NCBI RefSeq assembly: GCF_018138715.1
Contig: NZ_JAGSHX010000006.1
Span: 434,001-498,000, forward strand
DNA length: 64,000 bases
Direction of reading: 5' to 3'
Source: Streptomyces asiaticus
GTDB lineage: Bacteria; Actinomycetota; Actinomycetes; Streptomycetales; Streptomycetaceae
The notes below the pieces were generated by a model that worked only from the letters and a program-made list of their open reading frames with translations, made no database searches and had not been told where the DNA came from. Position numbers and translations under genes: made by a program. Of the stretch, positions 8,220-17,989 are shown piece after piece. Positions within the stretch are counted from its first letter, which is position 1, and each line of letters starts with the position of its first letter.

Positions 8220-11200
8220 CTACTCGTCGTCCCCGCCCTCCAGGCCGCCCTCCGTCTCCAGATACAGCTCCCGCACCCGCTCCAGCACCTCCGGGTCGGG
8301 CTCGTCCCACAGCCCGCGGCTCTCGGCCTCCAGCAGCCGCTCGGCCATGCCGTGCAGCGCCCAGGGGTTGGCCTCCTCCAGGAACGCGCGGTTCTCCGGG
8401 TCGAGCAGATAGGTCTGGGCGAGCTTGTCGTACATCCAGTCGGCGACCACGCCCGTGGTCGCGTCGTAGCCGAAGAGGTAGTCGACCGTCGCGGCGAGCT
8501 CGAAGGCGCCCTTGTAGCCGTGGCGGCGCATCGCCTCGATCCAGCGCGGATTGACCACCCGGGCCCGGAAGACCCGTGAGGTCTCCTCGTGGAGGGTACG
8601 GGTGCGGACCGTCTCGGGACGGGTGGAGTCGCCGATGTACGCGGCGGGCGCGGTGCCCTTCAGGGCGCGCACGGTGGCCACCATGCCGCCGTGGTACTGG
8701 AAGTAGTCGTCGGAGTCGGCGATGTCGTGCTCGCGCGTGTCGGTGTTCTTGGCCGCCACCGCGATCCTGCGGTAGGCGCTCTCCATCTCCTCGCGCGCCG
8801 GCCGCCCCTCGAGACCGCGGCCGTAGGCGTAGCCGCCCCAGACCGTGTAGACCTCGGCGAGGTCGGCGTCGGTGCGCCAGTCGCGGCTGTCGATGAGCTG
8901 GAGCAGTCCGGCGCCGTAGGTGCCGGGGCGGGAGCCGAAGATCCGGGTGGTGGCGCGGCGCTCGTCACCGTGTGCGGCGAGGTCGGCGCGGGTGTGCGCC
9001 CGTACGTAGTTGTCCTCGTCGCTCTCGTCGAGGGAGGCGGCGAGCCGTACGGCGTCGTCCAGCAGCCCCACGACATGCGGGAAGGCGTCCCGGAAGAACC
9101 CGCTGATGCGCAGGGTGACATCGACGCGCGGGCGGCCCAGCTGGTCGAGGGGTACGGGTTCGAGTCCCGTTACTCGCCGCGAGGCGTCGTCCCACACCGG
9201 GCGGACGCCCAGCAGCGCCAGCGCCTCGGCCACATCGTCGCCGGAGGTGCGCATCGCGCTCGTCCCCCACAGCGAGAGGCCGACGGACTTCGGCCACTGA
9301 CCGTCGTTGTCGGCGCGGTAGCGCTCCAGGAGCGAATCGGCGAGGGCCTGGCCGGTCTCCCAGGCCAGCCTGCTGGGCACGGCCTTGGGGTCGACGGAGT
9401 AGAAGTTGCGGCCGGTCGGCAGGACGTTGACCAGTCCGCGCAGCGGCGAGCCGGACGGCCCGGCCGGGACGAAGCCGCCGTTCAGCGCGTGTACGGCGTG
9501 GTCGATCTCGTCCGTCGTGGCGGCCAGCCGGGGTACGACCTCGCGGGCGGCGAAGTCGAGGACCGCGGAGACCGCGGGGCGCTGCTCGTCGGGCAGGGCG
9601 AGGACGGCCTTCTCGACGGCCTCCGGAGCCCATGCGGCGTCCTCCATCGCCTGGACCAGCGCGCGGGCCCGCTCCTCGGCCTCGTCGGCACCGGTGCGGG
9701 TGGCGGCCGACTCGTCCAGGCCGAGCGCCTCGCGCAGACCGGGGAGCGCGGACGTACCGCCCCAGATCTGGCGGGCGCGGAGGATGGCCAGTACGAGGTT
9801 GACGCGCTCGGGGCCGGTCGGCGCGCCGCCGAGGACATGCAGTCCGTCGCGGATCTGGGCGTCCTTGACCTCGCACAGCCAGCCGTCGACGTGCAGCAGG
9901 AAGTCGTCGAAGCCGTCGTCGTCCGGCCGCTGCTCCAGGCCCAGGTCGTGGTCGAGCCGGGCGGCCTGGATGAGGGTCCAGATCTGGGCGCGGATGGCGG
10001 GGAGCTTGGCCGGGTCCATCGCGGAGATGGCCGCGTACTCGTCCAGCAGCTGCTCCAGCCGCGCGATGTCGCCGTAGGAGTCGGCGCGGGCCATCGGCGG
10101 CACCAGGTGGTCGACCAGGGTGGCGTGGACGCGGCGCTTGGCCTGGGTGCCCTCGCCCGGGTCGTTGACCAGGAAGGGGTAGATCAGCGGCAGATCGCCG
10201 AGCGCGGCGTCGGGGCCACAGGCGGCGGACAGCCCGGCGTTCTTGCCCGGCAGCCACTCCAGGTTGCCGTGCTTGCCCAGGTGGATCATGGCGTCGGCGC
10301 CGAACCCGCCATCGGCCGTCGGGGTGGCCATCCAGCGGTAGGCCGCCAGGTAGTGGTGCGAGGGCGGCAGATCGGGGTCGTGGTAGATGGCGATGGGGTT
10401 CTCGCCGAAGCCGCGCGGCGGCTGGATGACCACCAGGAGGTTGCCGCGGCGCAGCGCGGCCAGCACGATCTCGCCCTCGGGGTCGCGGCTGGTGTCCACG
10501 AACATCTCGCCGGGCGGCGGGCCCCAGTGCTCCTCGACCGCGTCCCGGAGCTCCTGTGGCAGCGTGGCGTACCAGCGGCGGTAGTCGGCGGCCGGGATGC
10601 GGACCGGGTTGCGGGCGAGCTGCTCCTCGGTGAGCCACTCCTGGTCATGGCCGCCCGCCTCGATGAGGGCGTAGATCAGCTCGTCGCCCTCGCCGGAGAC
10701 CAGGCCCGGGAGCGCGTCCGGTCCGTCCTCGGGGCCGAGGTCGTAGCCTTCGGCGCGCAGCCGGCGCAGCAGGGCGACGGCGCTCGCGGGGGTGTCGAGG
10801 CCGACGGCGTTGCCGATCCGGGAGTGCTTGGTGGGGTAGGCGGAGAGGACGAGCGCGAGGCGCTTGTCGGCGGCGGGGATATGGCGGAGCCGGGCGTGTC
10901 GTACCGCGATTCCGGCGACACGCGCGGCGCGCTCGGCGTCGGCGACATAGACCGGCAGGCCGTCCTCGTCGACTTCCTTGAACGAGAACGGCACGGTGAT
11001 GAGCCGCCCGTCGAACTCGGGGACGGCGACCTGGGTCGCGGCGTCCAGCGGCGAGAGCCCCTCGTCGTTCTCCTCCCATGCGGCGCGCGGCGAGGTCAGG
11101 CACAGCGCCTGGAGCACGGGCACGTCGAGCGCGGTGAGCGCGCGCGCGTCCCACGCCTCGTCGTCGCCGCCCGCGGACGCCTCGGCGGGGCGGGTGCCAC

Positions 11201-11873
11201 CGGCCGCGAGGACGGTGGTGACGATGGCGTCGGCCGCGCCGAGTGCCTCGATCAGCTCGGGTTCGGGGGCGCGCAGCGAGGCGACGAACAGCGGCAGCGG
11301 GCGGCCCCCGGCGTCCTCCACGGCGCGGCACAGGGCCTCCACGAAGGCGGTGTTGCCGCTCATGTGGTGGGCGCGGTAGTAGAGCACCGCGATGGTCGGG
11401 CCGGTGGCGTCGGCTGGGGCGGCCGCGCGGGCGGTGCGCTCCAGCGGACCCCAGGTGGGCGCGGGCGCGGGCGGTTCGAAGCCATGACCGGTGAGCAGCA
11501 CGGTGTCGGAGAGGAACCGGGCCAGCTGGCCCAGGTTGGCGGGCCCGCCGTGGGCGAGGTAGGCGTGCGCCTCGGCAGCGATGCCGACCGGGACCGTGGA
11601 CGCCTCCATGAGCTGGGCGTCGGGCGCCTGTTCACCGCTGAGGACCACGACGGGGAGGTCGCCCGCGAGCAGCGTGTCGAGCCCCTCCTGCCAGGCGCGG
11701 ATGCCGCCGAGGAGCCGTACGACGACGAGTTCGACGCCGTCGAGCAGGCCGGGGAGGTCCTCGAGGGCGAGGCGGGCCGGGTTGGCGAGGCGGTACGGCA
11801 CCGGGCCCGTGGCGGCACGGGCGCTGAGCAGGTCGGTGTCGGACGTCGACAGCAGCAGAATCATGCGGCGCAT
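8220..11873 (-). CDS. cobN: Cobaltochelatase subunit CobN
   Basis: The protein has 1217 residues, normal for CobN, the large subunit that binds the corrin and inserts Co2+ into hydrogenobyrinate a,c-diamide with ATP in the aerobic B12 pathway. Family landmarks include an N-terminal Rossmann-like half, IHLGKHGNLEWLPGKNAGLS and NPRWIEAMRRHGYKGAFELA. The ATP-hydrolysing partners CobS/CobT or ChlI/ChlD-like subunits are not in this window. The start ATG has a GAGGAAGG ribosome site directly upstream. Because the gene lies behind a cobalamin riboswitch, its translation should fall when B12 is plentiful. It is divergent from cobG. Confidence 0.95.
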   Translation of the reverse strand: MRRMILLLSTSDTDLLSARAATGPVPYRLANPARLALEDLPGLLDGVELVVVRLLGGIRAWQEGLDTLLAGDLPVVVLSGEQAPDAQLMEASTVPVGIAAEAHAYLAHGGPANLGQLARFLSDTVLLTGHGFEPPAPAPTWGPLERTARAAAPADATGPTIAVLYYRAHHMSGNTAFVEALCRAVEDAGGRPLPLFVASLRAPEPELIEALGAADAIVTTVLAAGGTRPAEASAGGDDEAWDARALTALDVPVLQALCLTSPRAAWEENDEGLSPLDAATQVAVPEFDGRLITVPFSFKEVDEDGLPVYVADAERAARVAGIAVRHARLRHIPAADKRLALVLSAYPTKHSRIGNAVGLDTPASAVALLRRLRAEGYDLGPEDGPDALPGLVSGEGDELIYALIEAGGHDQEWLTEEQLARNPVRIPAADYRRWYATLPQELRDAVEEHWGPPPGEMFVDTSRDPEGEIVLAALRRGNLLVVIQPPRGFGENPIAIYHDPDLPPSHHYLAAYRWMATPTADGGFGADAMIHLGKHGNLEWLPGKNAGLSAACGPDAALGDLPLIYPFLVNDPGEGTQAKRRVHATLVDHLVPPMARADSYGDIARLEQLLDEYAAISAMDPAKLPAIRAQIWTLIQAARLDHDLGLEQRPDDDGFDDFLLHVDGWLCEVKDAQIRDGLHVLGGAPTGPERVNLVLAILRARQIWGGTSALPGLREALGLDESAATRTGADEAEERARALVQAMEDAAWAPEAVEKAVLALPDEQRPAVSAVLDFAAREVVPRLAATTDEIDHAVHALNGGFVPAGPSGSPLRGLVNVLPTGRNFYSVDPKAVPSRLAWETGQALADSLLERYRADNDGQWPKSVGLSLWGTSAMRTSGDDVAEALALLGVRPVWDDASRRVTGLEPVPLDQLGRPRVDVTLRISGFFRDAFPHVVGLLDDAVRLAASLDESDEDNYVRAHTRADLAAHGDERRATTRIFGSRPGTYGAGLLQLIDSRDWRTDADLAEVYTVWGGYAYGRGLEGRPAREEMESAYRRIAVAAKNTDTREHDIADSDDYFQYHGGMVATVRALKGTAPAAYIGDSTRPETVRTRTLHEETSRVFRARVVNPRWIEAMRRHGYKGAFELAATVDYLFGYDATTGVVADWMYDKLAQTYLLDPENRAFLEEANPWALHGMAERLLEAESRGLWDEPDPEVLERVRELYLETEGGLEGGDDE

Positions 11874-11908
11874 GCCTTCCTCGGGGTCCGCGCCCCGGGC
11901 GGGTTGAA

Positions 11909-12016
11909 GACGGCGGTAGTTCCTGGCTCGCGCGGCCGCTGCCGTTCGGCAGCCGCCGCGCTCACAGTGGCGGGACCGCGCCGGATTTCCACCGGCTTCC
12001 TACCGTGAGTGCCGTC
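11909..12016 (-). promoter_or_regulatory. Cobalamin (AdoCbl) riboswitch upstream of cobN
   Basis: Read on the minus strand, the core landmarks are all present in order: GGAAGCCGGTGGAAATCCGG, then GCGGTCCCGCCACTGTGA, then the B12 box GAGCCAGGAACTACCGCC (11912-11929). The closing P1 helix can form between GACGGC (12011-12016) and GCCGTC (11909-11914). Between the aptamer and the cobN ribosome site lies a possible hairpin CGGGG-CGCGGA-CCCCG that abuts GAGGAAGG. This suggests control by hiding the ribosome site rather than by a terminator, as no U-run follows. Confidence 0.93.
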
Positions 12017-12143
12017 TTGTGAGTTCGGCGAGCCGGGATCGACCCGCCGCTGAGCATAGTAAGCGTTGCTGACCTGCCACGGGACGGTGCGTTCCGGTCT
12101 CCGTGGAGCCTGGCCGGGGCGGTGGGCCGGACCGGATCGTCGG

Positions 12144-12149
12144 TATGCT
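12144..12149 (+). promoter_or_regulatory. Possible -10 element for a leaderless cobG transcript
   Basis: TATGCT stands eight bases before the cobG ATG at 12157, a spacing often seen for leaderless actinobacterial mRNAs. No good -35 box or ribosome site is visible, which fits but does not prove leaderless translation. An in-frame ATG at 12145 would overlap this box. Confidence 0.35.
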
Positions 12150-12156
12150 CGCCGCC

Positions 12157-13734
12157 ATGCCCCTCCCCCCGACAACCACCCCATCCGGGGATGAAACCCC
12201 CGTGCGCGGGCGCGATGACGCCTGTCCGGGCGCGCTGCGGCTACACCCGGCGGACGACGGTTCGCTGGCCCGGATCCGGGTGCCCGGCGGCCTGCTGACG
12301 ACTCGTCAGGCGCAGGCGCTGGGGCGGGTGGCCGAGGAGCTGGGCGACGGGCGGCTGGACATCACCTCGCGGGGCAATGCGCAGGTGCGCGGCCTGGCGG
12401 CGGGGTGCGGCGCGGAGCTGGCGGCCCGGCTGCGGGCGGCCGGACTGCTTCCCTCGGACCGCCATGACCGGGTGCGCAACATCGTGGCGTCGCCGCTGTC
12501 CGGCCTGGACGGTGGCGGGCACGCCGATGTGGTGGCGTGGGTGCGTGAGTTGGACGCCGTGCTGTGCGGCGAGGCATGCGTCGACGCGTTGGCGGGGCAT
12601 GGGGAATTGTCGGGCTTGTCGGGCAGGTTTCTGTTCGCGCTGGACGATGGGCGTGGCGATGTGGCCGCGTTGGGTGCGGATGTGACATTGATCGCAACGC
12701 CTGGTGGTGGGGCGATGCTGCGGATCGGGGGGCCGCCGGCGGATGCGGGCGTGGCGAGCGTCGCCACGGGCGGAGCGGCCGCGGGGGGTGATCTGTGGGT
12801 GCGGAGCGAGGACGTGGCGCGGGCGGCGGCGCTGGCCGCGGTGGAGTTCCTGGCGAGGGCCCGGGAGAGCGGGACCCGGGCGTGGCGGGTACGTGAACTC
12901 CCCGCCCGACACGCCGTGACCGCCGACGGCTTGGCCGCGCGACTCGCCGACGCGGGCGTCGAGGCCGTACGGGCGAAGCACCAACCAGCGGCATCTGCCG
13001 CACCCCCCGCCCCCGGGCCGGTCCCCGGCCCGGACGGGCGCCACGCGCTGTCCGTCGCCCTCCCCCTGGGCCGGGTGAGCGCCGCGCAGTGGCGGCTGCT
13101 CACCGGGCTCGCCTCCCGGAGCGGGGCGGATGAGCTGCGTATGACACCCTGGCGCGGCGTGGTGCTCCCCGGGTTCGCCCCGGACGACACGCGCGATGCC
13201 TTGTCCGAACTGTCCGACGCGGGACTGGTGACCACGCCGGACTCGCCGTGGCTCGGGGTCGGCGCGTGCACGGGACGGCCCGGCTGCGCCAAGTCCCTGG
13301 CGGATGTGCGGTCCCACGCGACACGCATGGTCGCAGACACGGTGCACGGGGTCGCGGACATGGCGCGCGGGGTCTCGGACATGGCGCGCGGGGTCGCCGA
13401 CACGGTGCGCGGGGTCGCCGACACGGCGGAAGTGGGACCGGACACCGGACGAGTTGTCGCCGCCGGTTCGGAGCCGCGCCCGATGAACGGCACGGGGGCC
13501 GACGGCGGTCGCGGGGGCGCGCCCGATCCGCTGCCGGTGTACGTCTCCGGCTGTGAACGGCGCTGCGGCCACCCCGGGGGCCGCTGGGTGGACGCGCTGG
13601 CGACCGGCGACACGGACTATCGGGTCACCGTGCGGGGCGACGCGAAGGGCGACACGCCGGAGGCGGAGGACGGCGTGGAAGTGACAGCAGAGCAGTTGGC
13701 CGGCGCCGTTGCGGCGGCCCGTGGAACGACATGA
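12157..13734 (+). CDS. cobG: Precorrin-3B synthase CobG
   Basis: The protein has 525 residues and belongs to the nitrite/sulfite-reductase-like ferredoxin family. It performs the O2-dependent hydroxylation and lactonisation that prepares precorrin-3A for ring contraction. The substrate-binding half contains [13 protein letters not shown]. The [4Fe-4S]/sirohaem-type cysteines are seen as C371 and C377 (CTGRPGC) and C466 and C470 (CERRC). The odd feature is an insertion between the two cysteine pairs, including five 7-residue repeats (residues 392-426, GVADMAR-like). The stop overlaps the cobH ATG (ATGA). The start at 12157 is chosen over upstream in-frame starts because of the -10-like box before it. 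Confidence 0.92.
   Translation: MPLPPTTTPSGDETPVRGRDDACPGALRLHPADDGSLARIRVPGGLLTTRQAQALGRVAEELGDGRLDITSRGNAQVRGLAAGCGAELAARLRAAGLLPSDRHDRVRNIVASPLSGLDGGGHADVVAWVRELDAVLCGEACVDALAGHGELSGLSGRFLFALDDGRGDVAALGADVTLIATPGGGAMLRIGGPPADAGVASVATGGAAAGGDLWVRSEDVARAAALAAVEFLARARESGTRAWRVRELPARHAVTADGLAARLADAGVEAVRAKHQPAASAAPPAPGPVPGPDGRHALSVALPLGRVSAAQWRLLTGLASRSGADELRMTPWRGVVLPGFAPDDTRDALSELSDAGLVTTPDSPWLGVGACTGRPGCAKSLADVRSHATRMVADTVHGVADMARGVSDMARGVADTVRGVADTAEVGPDTGRVVAAGSEPRPMNGTGADGGRGGAPDPLPVYVSGCERRCGHPGGRWVDALATGDTDYRVTVRGDAKGDTPEAEDGVEVTAEQLAGAVAAARGTT
13330..13434 (+). repeat. Five-unit 21-bp minisatellite inside cobG
   Basis: Units start at 13330, 13351, 13372, 13393 and 13414. The second reads GTCGCGGACATGGCGCGCGG plus G, and the others differ by a few bases. 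The period is a multiple of three, so the frame is kept and the product is a run of V-A/S-D-T/M-V/A-R/H-G heptads. The array sits between the two Fe-S cysteine pairs. Confidence 0.9.
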
Positions 13735-14381
13735 TCGAGGACACCGTGTTCGACTACGAGAAGGACGGAGCGGCCATCTACCGCGCGTCCTTTGCCACCA
13801 TCCGCGCCGAGGCCGACCTCGGCGGGCTCCCCGCCGACATCAGCCAGGTGGCGGTGCGGATGATCCACGCCTGCGGCATGGTCGACCTGGTCAAGGACCT
13901 CGCGTACACCCCCGAGGTGGTCTCCCGCGCCCGCGCCGCGCTGCGGTCCGGCGCGCCCGTGCTGTGCGACGCGCGCATGGTGGCCAGCGGGGTCACCCGC
14001 AAACGGCTGCCCGCCGACAACGAGGTGATCTGCACCCTCTCGGACCCGGCCGTACCGGAGTTGGCGCGGCGCATGGGCACCACGCGCAGCGCCGCCGCGC
14101 TGGAGCTGTGGCGGGACCGGCTCGAGGGTTCGGTGGTGGCGGTCGGCAACGCGCCCACGGCGCTGTTCCGGCTGCTGGAGATGATCGAAGAGGGCGGGCC
14201 CGGCGCGCCGCGCCCGGCCGCCGTGATCGGCGTGCCGGTGGGCTTCATCGGCGCGGCCGAGTCCAAGGAGGCGCTGGCCGGGCATCCGGCGGCGCTCGAC
14301 CACCTGGTGGTGCACGGCCGGCGCGGCGGCAGCGCCATCGCCGCGGCCGCGATCAACGCGATAGCGAGCGAGGAAGAGTGA
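13731..14381 (+). CDS. cobH: Precorrin-8X methylmutase CobH
   Basis: The protein has 216 residues, the usual length. It moves the methyl group from C11 to C12, giving hydrogenobyrinate in the aerobic route. Family signatures are [27 protein letters not shown] (with the catalytic His), [13 protein letters not shown] and [16 protein letters not shown]. It overlaps cobG by four bases upstream (ATGA) and cobIJ by four bases downstream (GTGA). This tight coupling supports a cobG-cobH-cobIJ operon. Confidence 0.95.
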   Translation: MIEDTVFDYEKDGAAIYRASFATIRAEADLGGLPADISQVAVRMIHACGMVDLVKDLAYTPEVVSRARAALRSGAPVLCDARMVASGVTRKRLPADNEVICTLSDPAVPELARRMGTTRSAAALELWRDRLEGSVVAVGNAPTALFRLLEMIEEGGPGAPRPAAVIGVPVGFIGAAESKEALAGHPAALDHLVVHGRRGGSAIAAAAINAIASEEE

Positions 14382-15988
14382 GCGAGCAGCAGACGGGCCG
14401 GCTCTACGGTGTGGGGCTCGGCCCCGGCGACCCCTCCCTGATGACCGTACGCGCGGTGGAGGTCATCGCCGCGGCCGATGTCATCGCGTACCACAGCGCC
14501 CGGCACGGGCGCAGCATCGCGCGCTCCATCGCCGAGCGCCATCTGCGGCCCGACCACATCGAGGAGCGGCTGGTCTACCCGGTCACCACGGAGACCACCG
14601 ACCATCCGGGCGGCTATCGCGGCGCGATGGAGGAGTTCTACGCGGACGCGGCCGCCCGGCTCGCCGCGCATCTGGACGCGGGGCGCACGGTCGCGGTGCT
14701 CGCGGAGGGCGATCCGCTCTTCTACGGCTCGTACATGCACATGCACAAGCGGCTCGCCGATCGCTACCCCACCGAGGTCATCCCCGGTGTCACCTCGGTC
14801 AGCGCCGCGGCCGCCCGGCTCGGCACACCGCTGGTGGAGGGCGAGGAGGTGCTGACGGTCCTCCCCGGCACCCTGCCGGAGGAGGAGTTGACGGCCCGGC
14901 TGGCGACGGCGGACGCGGCGGCCGTGATGAAGCTCGGCCGGACCTTCCCGACGGTGCGCCGGGCGCTGGAGCGGTCGGGACGGCTCGCGGACGCGCGCTA
15001 TGTGGAGCGCGCCACGATGAACGCGGAGCGGACCGCCCCGCTGGCCGAGGTCGACCCGGAGTCGGTGCCGTACTTCTCGATGGCGGTGCTGCCCAGCCGC
15101 GTGGACGCGCCGCACGGTGACGGCGGTGCGGGCGTTGCCGGCGGTGACCGCGGTGACCGCGGCGACGCGCCGAACGGTGACCGCGTGGGCATGCCGAGCG
15201 GCGAGCGTGCGGACGCGCCGGGCGGTGTGTCCGGCCGCCCGGGCGAGGTCGTGGTCGTCGGCCTGGGCCCGGCCGGTCCGCTGTGGCTCACCCCCGAGGC
15301 GCGCGGCGAGCTGGCCGCCGCCGAGGACCTCGTCGGCTACACCACATACCTGGACCGGGTGCCCGTACGGCCGGGCCAGCGGCGCCATGCCTCCGACAAC
15401 AAGGTCGAGGCCGTACGCGCCGAGTTCGCCCTCGACCTCGCGCGGCGGGGTCGGCGTGTCGCCGTGGTCTCCTCGGGCGACCCGGGCGTGTTCGCCATGG
15501 CCACCGCCGTCCTGGAGGCCGCCTGCGAGGACCCGTATCGCGAGGTCCCGGTGCGGATCGTCCCCGGTATGACGGCGGCCCACGCGGCCGCCGCCCGGGC
15601 CGGTGCCCCGCTCGGCCACGACTACGCGGTGATCTCCCTCTCCGACCGGCTCAAGCCCTGGGAGGTCATCGCCGAGCGGCTGCGCGCCGCCGCGGCCGCC
15701 GACCTGGTGCTCGCCCTCTACAACCCCGGTTCGCGCAGCCGCGTCTGGCAGGTGGGCAAGGCCCGCGAACTCCTGCTGGAGCACCGCGCCCCCGACACGC
15801 CCGTGGTGCTGGGCCGTGACATCGGCGGCCCCGGGGAGCGCGTGCGGATCGTCCGCCTGGCCGACCTCGACCCGGCCCAGATCGACATGCGCACGATCCT
15901 CCTGGTGGGCTCCACCCAGACCCGCACGGCCCGCCGCGGCGACGGCACCGACATCGTCTGGACCCCGCGCCGCTACCCGGAGGCGTAG
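14378..15988 (+). CDS. cobIJ: Fused precorrin-2 C20-methyltransferase / precorrin-3B C17-methyltransferase (CobI-CobJ)
   Basis: The protein has 536 residues and two tetrapyrrole-methylase domains. The N-terminal CobI part (about 1-240) begins [20 protein letters not shown] and adds the C20 methyl. The C-terminal CobJ part (about 288-536) begins [20 protein letters not shown] and methylates C17 with ring contraction. The CobI-CobJ fusion is common in actinomycetes. The linker (about 243-288) is Gly/Asp-rich, with repeated [11 protein letters not shown]-type units and low complexity. The GTG start overlaps the cobH stop. Confidence 0.94.
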   Translation: MSEQQTGRLYGVGLGPGDPSLMTVRAVEVIAAADVIAYHSARHGRSIARSIAERHLRPDHIEERLVYPVTTETTDHPGGYRGAMEEFYADAAARLAAHLDAGRTVAVLAEGDPLFYGSYMHMHKRLADRYPTEVIPGVTSVSAAAARLGTPLVEGEEVLTVLPGTLPEEELTARLATADAAAVMKLGRTFPTVRRALERSGRLADARYVERATMNAERTAPLAEVDPESVPYFSMAVLPSRVDAPHGDGGAGVAGGDRGDRGDAPNGDRVGMPSGERADAPGGVSGRPGEVVVVGLGPAGPLWLTPEARGELAAAEDLVGYTTYLDRVPVRPGQRRHASDNKVEAVRAEFALDLARRGRRVAVVSSGDPGVFAMATAVLEAACEDPYREVPVRIVPGMTAAHAAAARAGAPLGHDYAVISLSDRLKPWEVIAERLRAAAAADLVLALYNPGSRSRVWQVGKARELLLEHRAPDTPVVLGRDIGGPGERVRIVRLADLDPAQIDMRTILLVGSTQTRTARRGDGTDIVWTPRRYPEA

Positions 15989-16004
15989 CGCCTGGAGGGC
16001 TCCT

Positions 16005-16017
16005 GGCGCGGAGCGCC
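16005..16017. terminator. Weak hairpin between convergent cobIJ and cobK
   Basis: GGCGC-GGA-GCGCC can form a 5-bp stem with a 3-base loop in the 34-bp gap between the convergent stops. There is no U-run on either strand. It is a possible bidirectional terminator only. Confidence 0.3.
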
Positions 16018-16022
16018 CCGGC

Positions 16023-16781
16023 TCAGGCCAGGGTCGTCCTCAGCCAGGTGACGGCCTCGGCCGGGGTTTCGGCCACCGGGATGCCCTGGGGCGCGGGTGG
16101 GCGGCGGACGATGACGACCGGGAGGGCGGCGGCGCGGGCCGCGGCGAGTTTGGGGGCGGTGGCGTGGGCGCCGCTGTCCTTGGTGACCAGCACCTCGACG
16201 CGATGGCGGCGCAGCAGTTCCGCCTCGCCCTCGAGGGTGAACGGGCCGCGGTCGAGGATCACCTCCATCCGGGGCGGGACCGGCGGCTCGGGCGCGTCGA
16301 CCGAGCGGACCAGGAACCACTGCTCGGTGAGATGGGCGAAGGCGGCCAGGCCCATCCGTCCCGTGGTGAGGAAGATCCGCTCCCCCAGGCCGGGCAGCAG
16401 CCGCGCGGCCTCGGCCAGCGAGCCCGTCGAGTGCCAGCGGTCGCCCGGACCGGGTACCCAGCCGGGGCGGCGCAGGGCGAGCAGGGGAACATGGACGTCT
16501 GCGGCCGCCCTGGCCGCATGGGAACTGATCGTGTCGGCGAAAGGATGGGTGGCGTCGATGAGCGCGTCCACCTGGTGCTCGCGGAGCCAGCGGGCCATGC
16601 CCCCGGCGCCGCCGAACCCGCCGATCCGCACCTGCCCCACCGGCAGCCTCGGCGTGGCGACCCGGCCCGCGAGGGAGCTGGTGACGCGCAGCGCGGGCGT
16701 GTCGGCGAGCTCCTCGGCGAGGCGGCGCGCCTCGGTGGTGCCGCCGAGGATGAGCACATGGCGCGCCGGTGCGCTGTTCAT
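16023..16781 (-). CDS. cobK: Precorrin-6A reductase CobK
   Basis: The protein has 252 residues and performs the NADPH-dependent reduction of the precorrin-6A macrocycle. It begins with a Rossmann-like segment HVLILGGTTEARRLAEELA. It contains the conserved DALIDATHPFADTISSHAA and, near the end, VLVTKDSGAHATAPKLAAA, all typical of CobK/CbiJ. It is a single minus-strand gene between cobIJ (convergent) and cbiD (divergent, about 60 bp between starts), so it probably has its own promoter in that short gap. Confidence 0.94.
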   Translation of the reverse strand: MNSAPARHVLILGGTTEARRLAEELADTPALRVTSSLAGRVATPRLPVGQVRIGGFGGAGGMARWLREHQVDALIDATHPFADTISSHAARAAADVHVPLLALRRPGWVPGPGDRWHSTGSLAEAARLLPGLGERIFLTTGRMGLAAFAHLTEQWFLVRSVDAPEPPVPPRMEVILDRGPFTLEGEAELLRRHRVEVLVTKDSGAHATAPKLAAARAAALPVVIVRRPPAPQGIPVAETPAEAVTWLRTTLA

Positions 16782-16840
16782 CGGGATCGGGTGCCTTTCG
16801 TCGTCCGTGCGCCCGTCATCGTATGCGCGGCGGCCCGCCC

Positions 16841-17989
16841 ATGGCTGAGGCGAAGACGACGGCCGAGGCGGCCGGGGGGCGGGGCGCGCAGCTGGAGCGG
16901 TCGGGGCTGCGGCACGGCTGGACCACGGGGGCGTGTGCCACCGCCGCGACGACGGCCGCGTACACCGCGCTGCTGGGCGCGGAGTTCCCCGATCCGGTGA
17001 CCGTCGAACTGCCCAAGGGGCAGCGGCCCGCGTTCGCGCTCGCCGCCGAGGAGCTGACGGCGGACCGGGCCATGGCCGCGGTCGTCAAGGACGCGGGGGA
17101 CGATCCGGATGTGACCCACGGCGCGCTGGTCAGGGCCACGGTACGGGTACTGCCGCCCGGCAGCGGAGTGGTCTTCCGGGCCGGTCCGGGCGTCGGCACG
17201 GTGACCCGGCCCGGGCTGCCGCTCGAGGTGGGCGAACCGGCCATCAACCCCGTCCCGCGCCAGATGATGCGCGACCACATCGCCTCGGTCGCGGCCCGGT
17301 ACGGCGGCACCGGTGACGTCGAGATCGAGATCTCCGTGGACCACGGCGAGGAGATCGCCCGCTCCACGTGGAATCCGCGGCTGGGCATCCTCGGCGGGCT
17401 GTCCATCCTCGGCACGACCGGCATCGTGGTGCCCTACTCCTGCTCGGCCTGGATCGACAGCATCCGGCGCGGGGTGGATGTCGCCCGCGCGGCGGGGCGC
17501 ACGCATGTCGCGGGCTGTACGGGCTCGACGTCCGAGAAGGTGGCGGTGGCCGTGCACGGGCTGCCGCAGGACGCGCTGCTGGACATGGGCGACTTCGCGG
17601 GCGCGGTCCTGAAGTATCTGCGCCGCCACCCGGTGGACCGGCTGACGGTCGCCGGCGGCTTCGCCAAGCTCTCCAAGCTGGCCGCGGGCCATCTGGACCT
17701 GCACTCCTCACGGTCCCAGGTGGACAAGGGCTTCCTCGCGGAACTGGCCCGCCGGGGAGGGGCCGACGCGGAGCTGGCGGAGGCGGTGGCCACGGCCAAC
17801 ACCGGCCTTGAGACGGTGCAACTGTGCACCGCCCGCGGCGTCCCTCTGGGCGACCTGGTCGCGGCGGCGGCCCGCGACACGGCCCTCGGGGTGCTACGCG
17901 GGGCACCGGTGGCCGTGGACGTCATCTGCATCGACCGCGCCGGCACGATCGTGGGCCGCGCGGAACCCCGCGGCCCCGGGGGTGGCTGA
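16841..17989 (+). CDS. cbiD: Cobalt-precorrin-5B (C1)-methyltransferase CbiD
   Basis: The protein has 382 residues. CbiD is the SAM-dependent C1 methyltransferase of the anaerobic corrin route. Signatures are LRHGWTTGACATAATTAAY near the N-terminus, GLSILGTTGIVVPYS, and HVAGCTGSTSEKVAVA. Its presence beside the aerobic-type CobG and CobN is typical of actinomycetes that lack CobF, and indicates that CbiD supplies the C1 methylation step here. ATG 16841 is chosen; an in-frame ATG at 16823 would add six residues. The gene is divergent from cobK. Confidence 0.93.
   Translation: MAEAKTTAEAAGGRGAQLERSGLRHGWTTGACATAATTAAYTALLGAEFPDPVTVELPKGQRPAFALAAEELTADRAMAAVVKDAGDDPDVTHGALVRATVRVLPPGSGVVFRAGPGVGTVTRPGLPLEVGEPAINPVPRQMMRDHIASVAARYGGTGDVEIEISVDHGEEIARSTWNPRLGILGGLSILGTTGIVVPYSCSAWIDSIRRGVDVARAAGRTHVAGCTGSTSEKVAVAVHGLPQDALLDMGDFAGAVLKYLRRHPVDRLTVAGGFAKLSKLAAGHLDLHSSRSQVDKGFLAELARRGGADAELAEAVATANTGLETVQLCTARGVPLGDLVAAAARDTALGVLRGAPVAVDVICIDRAGTIVGRAEPRGPGGG

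Noticed and set aside
8589..12008. 1139-codon frame antisense to cobN
   Set aside because: The translation is Gly/Ala/Val/Arg repeats without motifs, and cobN on the other strand has full family features.
13330..13434. CRISPR-like array in cobG
   Set aside because: The 21-bp units are directly adjacent with no unique spacers and keep a reading frame; no cas genes are present.
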